The notes under the pieces were generated by a model. That model saw nothing but the letters and a program-made list of their open reading frames with translations, ran no database searches and was not told the DNA's origin. Positions 56,901-64,000 of a stretch of 64,000 nt of DNA are shown piece after piece (positions within the stretch are counted from its first letter, which is position 1; each line of letters begins with the position of its first letter). Origin of the DNA: Charina bottae (Eukaryota; Chordata; Lepidosauria; Squamata; Charinaidae); assembly GCA_023362775.1 (NCBI GenBank), contig JALMGJ010000020.1, forward strand, positions 9,132,501-9,196,500, in the 5' to 3' direction. The position numbers were made by a program, and so were the translations under genes.

Positions 56901-57308
56901 CCATGTCCAATGATTAGGGATATAATAAATTTCCTCCAAGATTTCCTTTGGGACTAGAGTTTGGATTTTTGCCTAGGAGGATATCTGAGTGGAATACATG
57001 ATCGCCATAAGGATAAGTCTGGCTGTGTTCACTCTTGCCACACAGAGAATCAGCAGAGGAGCTGCTGCAGGGCTGTCCTACTTACTTTGCTTTAATGCAC
57101 AAAGGTGCATGGTTCTTTGAGTGCTGCCTCTCTCCACACGTCTTTTAAAAATGCAACTGGCTAAGAGCCCCAAGCCATTGCAGGACACGCTTCATTGCTA
57201 GGCAGGCTATCAGTCTCAAAGCTGTAGCCACCATGCACCCTGAGGCTATGTTGCTGAAATCTGGCAGCAAAATTTGAGCCCATTTTGGGGAGCAGTGATT
57301 GGAACTAT
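53911..57308. other. Repeat-poor stretch
   Basis: Apart from the unclassified segment at 54870-55010, no transposon or gene recognised in about 3.4 kb. The part 55600-56050 looks non-repetitive and could be conserved non-coding DNA. Confidence 0.4.
54870..55010 (+). repeat. Unclassified dispersed repeat, related to 41690-41960
   Basis: Shared order of CCTAAGAAAAGA, CACTTTGAGGAAA, GAACTTCTAACTGA and ATTGTCTGTAACAGTTTTC-like parts. Confidence 0.5.
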
Positions 57309-57387
57309 GTCTATGAAGGTTCTCAGTCATCCAGGTGGAACAGTCTGTGGCTTGAATCATGTCAACTGGATTTCTATTTTCTTAGTG

Positions 57388-57423
57388 GAAACGTTTCACT
57401 CCTTATCCAAGGAGCTTCTTCAG
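57388..57423 (-). ncRNA. Hammerhead-like motif, left palindrome arm
   Basis: Minus-strand mirror of the motif at 57445-57480; identical because the palindrome is perfect. Confidence 0.65.
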
Positions 57424-57444
57424 TCTGAGTAAAGTTTACTCAGA

Positions 57445-57480
57445 CTGAAGAAGCTCCTTGGATAAGGAGTGAAACGTTTC
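57445..57480 (+). ncRNA. Hammerhead-like motif, right palindrome arm
   Basis: CTGAAGA (57445-57451; fits the CTGANGA core), one A, a helix II of (G)CTCCTT/AAGGAG(T) with GGAT loop, GAAA (57471-57474), then CGTTTC. A-CG-U after GAA gives the minimal helix III of PLE hammerheads, which are thought to act as dimers; the base at the cut site is U in place of the favoured C. Confidence 0.65.
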
Positions 57481-57524
57481 CACTAAGAAAATAGAAATCC
57501 AGTTGACATGATTCAAGCCACAGA

Positions 57525-58823
57525 GTGATTGGAACTGTTTTTTAAAAAAGAACAGCAAACAGAGGATAAAGGGCAACTCCGCACAGTACCTTTACCCTGA
57601 TGCGAGAACAGTCCAGGAACTATTTCCCAAGTACTGCGTGATTCTGCCTGCATATCAGCATCCTTCTGCAGCAGAGACAGCTCAACAGCAGCTTAAAGTG
57701 AGATGCTTTGAAGTGGTGTTTTCCTTAATATTTCCCTAATATCCTGCCTCAAGTCACTGTGTGGAGGCAAGATAGTCTGTGTTGATTATTTATGTATCTA
57801 TTTATTTATCAACTTGTATGCCACCTCAATCACAAAAGTAACCCTACATTGATGTACGTTGTGGAGGCAGCCTGCAATGACATGGCAATCTTGTGGCTCC
57901 CACTGGTTCTGCTGGACTCCTTCAGTCTGATCCTTGACCTCTTTCCCCACCCCTCAGTCCTCTTTTGGCCATGAGAGAGACTGGAATTCCAGCTTCTGCA
58001 GTCACTTTTTTTTAATGGGTGGGTCACCCAGAGAGTGCAAAGCCCTGAAAACTGCAATTGAAACTTCAGCTGAAGGGATCGGTTCTTATACTTCCGTAGC
58101 CTGCCTAATAGGAAATTCCCTTCCTTTCTTGGAGGAAAGGTCTGTGCTCCTTGCCTTCTCTCCTCACATTATGTCCTTAGGGTAGTCTATAGCTCCCACA
58201 CTGATCCTCACAGCTAAACCTCTTTCTGAAACTATAGCTCATCATCATCCACTGGCTGCATCTTGGCTGTCCAAATCTGGATGGTCGCTAGATGGCAGCC
58301 AAGAAATACAAGAACCCTTTTGCTGCAACCTAATGGTCAAAAGACTGAACCAAAGAATGATGATGATAACTCTAATACTGACACATATTTTTTAAAAGTT
58401 CAATCAATCAATGGTACAACGGGAAAGAAAAAAAAATCAGTGCATGGAATAACCAAACTGTTGTTTGTGCCAACTGATGGAGGCTTTTCATGTGACATTG
58501 GGTGGGGATGAAATTTCAGCCAAGGGAATCACAAATCATGGCCCTTAGAATGTTGCAAGTTAAACCTGCATGGACCACAATGCGGCACAGACCTGTTCTG
58601 AATGTGCAGTGGGGGCAGCAAGATGTAAGGTGGGAGGATTTCCTGCCAGCTCTGGGACAGGAGGGGAGTACGGCAAAGCAGCTGTGTGGATGTAGCTGAA
58701 GAGTGTCAAGGTGATCTAGCCAGCACTCCTGATTGCTGCAAATCACTGGTACATGGTAACATAGACAGCATACTTCACGCAGCTGGAAGTTCCAATAGAC
58801 AGATAATGATGAAGAACAAAACT
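57525..58823. other. Stretch without recognised features
   Basis: Nothing assigned. A weak LINE-tail resemblance lies near 57785-57830. Confidence 0.4.
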
Positions 58824-58834
58824 CTTGTTTGCAT

Positions 58835-59400
58835 GTTTGTTGTTCAGTCGTTTAGTCGTGTCCGACTCTTCGTGACCTCATGGACCATAGCACGCTAGGC
58901 CTTTCTGTCCTCCACTGTCTCCCGGAGTTTACTCAAATTCATATTCATTACATCGGTGATGCTATCTAACCATCTCATCCTCTGCCGTCCCCTTCTCCTT
59001 TTGCCTTCAGTCTTTCCCAGCATCAGGGTCTTTTCCAGTGAGTCCTCTCTTCGCATTAGGTGGCCAAAGTATTTGAGCTTCAGCTTCAGCATCTGTCCTT
59101 CCAATGAGCAGTCAGGGTTGATTTCCTTTAGGATTGACTGATTTGACCTCCTTGCAGTCCAAGGGACTCTCAAGAGTCTTCTCCAGCACCACAGCTCGAA
59201 AGCATCAATTTTTCGGCGCTCAGCCTTCCTTATGTTCCAACTCTCACAGCCATACATTACTACTGGGAAAACCATAGCTTTAACTATACGGACCTTTGTC
59301 GGCAAGGTGATGTCTCTGCTTTTTAATATGCTGTCTAGGTTTGCCATAGCTTTCCTCCCAAGGAGCAAGCGTCTTTTAATTTCATGGCTGCAGTCACCGT
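58835..59400 (-). pseudogene. Young 5'-truncated Bov-B copy
   Basis: On the minus strand it begins at GACGGTGACTGCAGCCATG (about codon 845 of the intact copy) and runs to the Bov-B 3' end. The protein differs from the intact copy at 36928-40125 at only a few residues (for example NIRKAERRK for TIRKAERRR). CTTGTTTGCAT flanks it at 58824-58834 and 59401-59411, a perfect 11-bp target duplication. Confidence 0.95.
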
Positions 59401-59412
59401 CTTGTTTGCATA

Positions 59413-59750
59413 GTAAAGGTAAAGGTTCCCCCTGCACATTTGTGTAGTCGTGTCCGACTCTAGGGGCCGGTGCTCATCTCCATTTGTTAGCCGAAGAGCC
59501 AGCGTTGTCCAAAGACGCTTCCACGGTCATGTGGCCGGCATGATGCACGCGGAACGCTGTTACCTACCCACCGAAGTGGTACCTATTAATCTACTTGCAT
59601 TTGCATGCTTTCGAATTGCTAGGTTGGCAAGAGCTGGGGCTAGTGCGGGAGCTCACTCCATCACGCGGGACTAGGGATTCGAACCTCCGAACTTGCGATC
59701 TTCTGATCCACAAGCCTGGCGTCTTACCCACTGAGCCACCACGCCCCCTT
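59413..59750 (-). repeat. Sauria SINE inserted in the Bov-B target duplication
   Basis: Same features as 4833-5166 and complete at both ends. CTTGTTTGCATA (59401-59412) and CTTCTTTGCATA (59751-59762) flank it, a 12-bp duplication with one mismatch, overlapping the Bov-B target duplication. Confidence 0.95.
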
Positions 59751-59763
59751 CTTCTTTGCATAC

Positions 59764-61690
59764 CTGCACACAAATCCTGTCACAAAGCTGCACCATGTTT
59801 CCTAAATTTTGCTTATTGTCATCTCTTTACACTTTCAATTAGAATTCTGCCAAATATCTTCCTAGGCACATTGGTTTTTACATTCATTTCTGTTACCTGC
59901 CCCTTTGTATAGGGGAAAAATGGTGGCATTCTTCCAACTGTCAGGCACTGATACAGTCATTGCACACATATTAAACAAGTTGTATTTAAAGCATTTGAGT
60001 AAACTCCGGGAGACTCCAGGAGACAGTGGAGGACAGAAAGGCCTGGCGTGCTATGGTCCATGAGGTCACGAAGAGTCGGACACAAGTAAACGACTGAACA
60101 ACAACAACAAAAAATTTAAAGCATGAGATGAATAAAAGGCGCGGGGGGGGAGCTAAAATCAGTTTATAACACCACGCTAACATTTTTTCAGTCACACTGT
60201 CTACATCTGCAGCCTTACCATTCTGCAATTTTCTCACAGCATTTCCTCATCTTTTTTCCTTGAACACTAACATTTTAAATGTTTTAATTCTGCTCTTTGA
60301 CAAATTATACAATATCCTTCCACCATTCTTTCACTTTCATCACAAACCATTTTCTCATTTTTATTCTTATTCATTTTGCTGAAGGCTTCTTTTTTAAGAC
60401 CTTTCTACCTACAGTATTCCAAAGTGATTTTTTAGTTGCATCAAAATCCCTCTGCATTTTCTTTGCCTCTTTTAATCTTAACAATGTTCTTTGCAACTAT
60501 CTTTTTCTCTCTATACATATTATGGTATATGTTACATACTGGCATGATCCAACCAATTGAATGCCTTGTTGTACATAATAAACAAAGGTAAATCATCAAC
60601 CTGTATTATCTTGCTCTCTTCCATGTTCCATTCTGTGTGAACTATCTTCAGTCCCTCTGCCTTTTCTGCAACCTGCCAAATTTCTCTCTTCAAGTATGGC
60701 TCTATTCTCTTTGTAAGTTCTTAAGCAACCTTTTGTTTCATGTAGAATCAGTGCAATATATTTTATTTTATTCCAATATTTATAAACCATTCCAAGACAG
60801 TTGGATGTAAAGACAGTTTAAATAAAAAATAAAGAAAATACAACATAACATATATATGTTGAATATAACATATTCAACAGTACTATAGTCAGATGATTCT
60901 ACAATCCCATTTGTAAAGTAATTCAATACAGTCTTCCTTCTCTTAACATTATTTGTCTTTATTAAAACTCTTTCATTATTACTCTTGAACAGACATACCA
61001 TAGCTGTACATTTTCCTGTGATTCCTTTTGTCTTAAAAACAACTTTCATTTTCTTTGTCTTGCTATTTTTCTATATTTGTTGCCATTCTTGATTGAGGTA
61101 TCTTTCTTTATTCTTTCTTGCTTAATGTTGAAAATTTGTGTTTAGTCAACATGCATCCTTCTTATGACCCAGGGCTTTCATCTTCCATCTCCATCTTCTA
61201 TTATGATAGCCATCTGGATTTCTTTCACTTAGAAATTTGGGGAATTTTTTTCCTGCTTTAGTTTTCACAATATATCTCATCTCTTCTGCATTAGGTAAGT
61301 ACACTGAACCTGTTTTGTACATTGATCTTATATTGTAACCTTCAGGTCAAAACTTGTTGGCACACTTAGTCTCCCTTTTATTTTCTAAGTTTAACCCATA
61401 TATTTGACCCCAGTAATTCATGGTATCGTACACAATTTGCACCAGGAATGTTCTGGCTGGTGGGATTGTATATCTTCATCTTCTGTTTCCTATTATATAG
61501 TCAATCTGATTCCAGTGTAAGTGATGACCATGTGTAAAGTCTGTGATTTTGTAACTTGAAGCAAGTATAGGTTTGCTACAAAGAAAAAATATTTTTGTAA
61601 AGTCTACCTTCACAATCCAAAGTTCCTCCATTTCTCCAACTTTGCATTCCGGGCACCCATTAACCACACCATGTCCTTTCTACACGGTGA
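59764..61690 (-). pseudogene. Old RTE-type LINE, diverged
   Basis: Minus-strand pieces: an endonuclease motif YKITDFTHGHHLHWNQIDYI (61515-61580), a linker around 60600-60780, and an RT motif VPDSWKNATIFPLYKGAGNR near 59880-59960. Order fits one element. It is much older than the Bov-B copies, with many stops. Confidence 0.6.
59995..60113 (+). mobile_element. Short Bov-B 3' end, 119 bp, 11-bp target duplication
   Basis: GAGTAAACTCCGGGAGAC... to GACTGAACAACAACAAC, with ATTTAAAGCAT at 59984-59994 and 60114-60124. Near its 5' end GGAGACTCCAGGAGAC shows a small internal duplication. It is inserted in the old RTE copy. Confidence 0.93.
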
Positions 61691-61869
61691 CCCTCTTCCA
61701 GTTTGTCACTGAGTTCCTCAGTGTTTTCCTCCATCCTGGGCTTTTTCTCATGGCCATTTTTAAAGCACTTTCTTTCCCCCTTGAAGTGGCAGAAAAATAT
61801 GATGATATACTTTGGACTGCCCTCCCTTTTCCTGCTGAGCTCTACTGAGGCCCAGGCATAGTGCTATCT

Positions 61870-62105
61870 TTACAGTTTTATTATTTGTATTTTATTTCAT
61901 AACATTTATAAGGCTGCCCAATTGTATAATGACTCTGGGTGGCGTACCATAAAAACACGAAAGAAATACAGACAATATACAAATGGAAGACTTCAACTGA
62001 CTGGAAAAAGCAACCGTTCTATCCAAGAGATACAAGGACTCAGCACTTACCCCACCCAAAGCCTGAGGGAACAGCCACATTTCCAAGGCTTTTTTAGGTA
62101 GAGTT
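61870..62105 (-). mobile_element. CR1/L2-like 3' end
   Basis: ATAAGGCTGCCCAATTGTAT and GACTCTGGGTGGCGTACCAT (complement of a LINE tail), followed by the decayed 3' UTR. Confidence 0.65.
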
Positions 62106-62135
62106 AAGTTGGGGGCTTTAACCGAGCTCTGCAGT

Positions 62136-62590
62136 CAGCAAGCCTATACTTTTTTTTTCACAAAAGAAAATAAAGATGCTTCCTGACAGGGTTTTACCCT
62201 GAAGTTGAATTTTATCAGTATGAATATGGAGAGGATAGAGCACAGCTGAGCTGTATTTGTGATTAACTCAGCTTGCTCAGGGCTCACACCTGGAGGGTAT
62301 GGTTACATGACTCAGCACAACCAACTGGATATAAAGAAGTGCACCACGGGTTGTGGGTGTGGCTGGTGGCTGGAGTTGGGCTGGTGGTTGGAGTTGTAGC
62401 TGATGATCAATGTCTTGTAAGTTCTGTAAATATTGTACAGTAAAAGGTCTGTGTACAGTTTGACTATAACAGACTGTGTGCTGTCAATTATTTGCATACT
62501 CACGGAACGCCACAATGCGATATATGTGCAACCCTGACAACCCAGCAAGCCTATACATTTTTTTTTTCACAAAAGAAAATAAAGATGCTT
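62136..62590. other. LTR-like unit between 46-bp direct repeats
   Basis: A 356-bp unit (62184-62539) starts TGACAGGGTT and ends AACCCTGACA, as an LTR would (TG...CA with inverted ends). It has AP-1-like TGACTCAG (62309), a TATA-like GATATAAAG (62327) and an inverted AP-1-like half near 62264. The same 46-48-bp sequence, CAGCAAGCCTATAC with a T-run and AATAAAGATGCTT, lies on each side (62136-62181 and 62543-62590). That is far longer than an LTR target duplication. Confidence 0.5.
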
Positions 62591-63139
62591 TCTATGACCA
62601 CTGATGGTTAAGGATTGCAAAGAACTCTAGAACCCATGCCCTGGGTGCTTTTTCTACCTTATTATCATAACAGCAAGGGTAATTCTACCCAAAATTCATG
62701 CTATCATTAAGGTCCCTCTCAAGGTCATTGAAGCTCCAGAGCCTGCCCTCCATGTCCAGGTAGGAATCCCTTGGGAGGGATTTAGGGGCTGGAGGACATG
62801 TAACCTTGAAAGCGCCACTTTTGGGTGGTAGAAAATTATATTTTCCTAATGAGATATGGTTCTTTAGAGTGTTCATAACATTTTACATATCTCCTATCTG
62901 TACAAATACAGCAATAAAATATTTCAATAAATAAATCCTTAAGATCTCAGAGTCACAGAGATCTCAGAGTCATCCCTGCATGTCTTGGTCTCCAACAGGA
63001 CTGGGGTCTGAATAGCCTGCCAGATAGTTGGTAGGAAGGCTGTTAGAACTGCAATCCTATAACGGAAAAGGCACAGGATGGCAACTGCGGTACCTCCAGT
63101 TGAGCTGCGAGGATGACTGGTCTGGTGCCTGTGGGGAAG
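62591..63139. other. Stretch without recognised features
   Basis: Contains only a short tandem duplication of AGATCTCAGAGTCA near 62942-62971. Confidence 0.4.
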
Positions 63140-63278
63140 GGTACTTTTGTTTTTAACCATGTTTTTTATGGTTTGTTGTGAGCCACCTAGAGTCATAATA
63201 TGAGATAGGTGGCCATATAAGTCCTATAACTCACTCACTCACTCACTCACTCACTCACTCACTCACTCACTCACTCTT
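63140..63278 (+). mobile_element. CR1/L2-like 3' tail with (ACTC)n
   Basis: TTTGTTGTGAGCCACCTAGA and GAGATAGGTGGCCATATAAG followed by about 12 ACTC units (63231-63278). Confidence 0.75.
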
Positions 63279-63604
63279 GGTGGACTGCAGAAAAATATTC
63301 TATAGGTGACACTCACCCCATTTAAAGGAACTATTGGGCCATACATGCGTGTATGTAATTCAGCAACTCCTTGATGAATACAAAAAAGAAAGTGAAAAAT
63401 ACCAAAGTAAATAAATCATAACAGCTTTATTTTCAATTTCTAACCTGGCATTTGCCTTGGTGTGTGGGTTTTCTTAGCTGTTATAGGTAACTGATTTCTC
63501 CAGTAACCCTAAGATCTGTCTGCATATATTCTCAGAAGAGGCCACACCATCTGCCTTGGTCCCTCCAAAGCCACAGAGAATAAGAGAAGAGATACACACT
63601 GATA

Positions 63605-63669
63605 GCAAATATGTCTATGAAGGTTCTCAGTCATCCAGGTGGAATTGTCTGTAGCTTGAATCATGTCAA
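63605..63669 (-). repeat. Inverted PLE terminal segment
   Basis: GTCTATGAAGGTTCTCAGTC, ATCCAGGTGGA and GCTTGAATCATGTCAA match 57309-57365. On the minus strand this is the outer part of the PLE terminal repeat. It joins a plus-strand PLE body directly. Confidence 0.85.
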
Positions 63670-63684
63670 ATCTACCAGACCTAA

Positions 63685-64000
63685 AACATATTATTAAATA
63701 TTAAATCTACCAGACCTAAAACAGCGACAGATAGGGCTGAGACTCAGAGTAAACGAAAGAACCTGGTCATTCCCTACATGGCTGGCGTGTCTGAAAAGAT
63801 AAAACGGATATTTGGCAAACACCACATACCTGTATATTTCAAACCCACCAACACACTGAGACAGAGGCTTGTACACCCCAAAGATCAAACTCCAAAACAT
63901 AAGAAAAGCAATGTAGTTTATGCAATCCAGTGCAGTGAGGATTGCTCTGAACTCTACATTGGAGAAACCAAACAACCTATGTACAGGAGGATGGCACAAC
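63685..64000 (+). pseudogene. Penelope-like element, C-terminal GIY-YIG endonuclease (cut by window end)
   Basis: The plus-strand frame ending at 63999 is open from 63685. It encodes NLVIPYMAGVSEKIKRIFGK, KPTNTLRQRLVHPKD, and SNVVYAIQCSEDCSELYIGE followed by TKQPMYRRMAQ. This is the linker and GIY-YIG nuclease typical of canonical Penelope-like elements (VVYAI and LYIGET as the paired motifs, with Arg in YRRM). The reverse transcriptase part is missing upstream: the body is 5'-truncated and joined to an inverted terminal segment (63605-63669). A 20-bp duplication, AAATCTACCAGACCTAAAAC, lies at 63668 and 63703. The rest of the domain lies beyond 64000, so whether it is intact is unknown. Confidence 0.85.

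Larger units (their letters stand above)
57309..57524. repeat. PLE terminal repeat with perfect 181-bp palindrome
   Basis: Arms 57344-57433 and 57435-57524 are 90 bp each, perfectly complementary around a single G at 57434. Left of it, 57309-57343 continues the PLE terminal sequence (CTATGAAGGTTCTCAGTCAT), also found at 63610-63640. The arms hold TTGAATCATGTCAACTGGAT, ACTCCTTATCCAAGGAGC and CTTCTTCAGTCTGAG. This is a head-to-head pair of PLE terminal repeats. Confidence 0.95.

Noticed and set aside
57785..57830. Possible LINE tail (ATTT run with a CCACCTCAATCA part)
   Set aside because: Too short and too diverged from the other tails to call.

Overview
The window looks like intergenic or intronic DNA from a squamate reptile (lizard or snake). 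The evidence is the repeat content: three copies of the Sauria SINE, an intact Bov-B (RTE-clade) LINE plus several older Bov-B copies, many L2/CR1-like LINE 3' ends, Penelope-like elements (PLEs) and an intact Tc1 transposon. I found no exon of a host protein-coding gene and no functional tRNA or rRNA gene. The only long open frames that make sense are transposon proteins. Calls rest on reading motifs, terminal repeats and target-site duplications (TSDs) by eye; clade names are from memory of the families.

Layout. 1-8 kb: mostly unrecognised single-copy-looking DNA with a dimeric tRNA-type SINE, an old L2 piece and a Sauria SINE. 8-14.5 kb: one ancient Bov-B copy on the minus strand, split by a hAT MITE, three L2-like insertions and a PLE fragment. 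15-20.2 kb: a hAT-type hotspot with two MITEs sharing the same ends, and a 2.1-kb hAT-like composite holding an 11-unit CCAAT/GC-box minisatellite, two fold-backs and a CpG-rich core. 22.6-25.9 kb: a nearly full-length non-LTR element, dead through stops, frameshifts and loss of the reverse transcriptase core. 26-36.9 kb: L2 tails, SINEs, a hammerhead-like motif and repeat-poor blocks. 36.9-40.1 kb: full-length Bov-B with an intact 1025-residue ORF and perfect 11-bp TSDs.

40-46 kb: small fold-back MITE, L2 tails, an L1-like remnant and an unclassified dispersed repeat. 46.4-49 kb: a decayed Ty3/gypsy-like integrase region split by a young Tc1 transposon whose 340-residue transposase is intact. 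49-54 kb: SINEs with Bov-A-like tails, a compound microsatellite, another hAT MITE and an L1 fragment. 57.3 kb: a perfect 181-bp palindrome of PLE terminal sequence, carrying a hammerhead-like motif on each strand. 58.8-62 kb: young Bov-B and Sauria SINE inserted one after the other at the same target site, beside an old RTE copy. 62-64 kb: an LTR-like unit and, at the window edge, a PLE GIY-YIG endonuclease domain.

How the parts relate: Bov-B very likely supplied the enzymes for the Sauria SINE and for the Bov-A-tailed SINEs, whose 3' ends match Bov-B. The L2-like elements seed most of the tetranucleotide microsatellites. The most notable signals are the set of hammerhead-like motifs, the intact Bov-B and Tc1 elements, and the promoter-like array inside the hAT-like composite.
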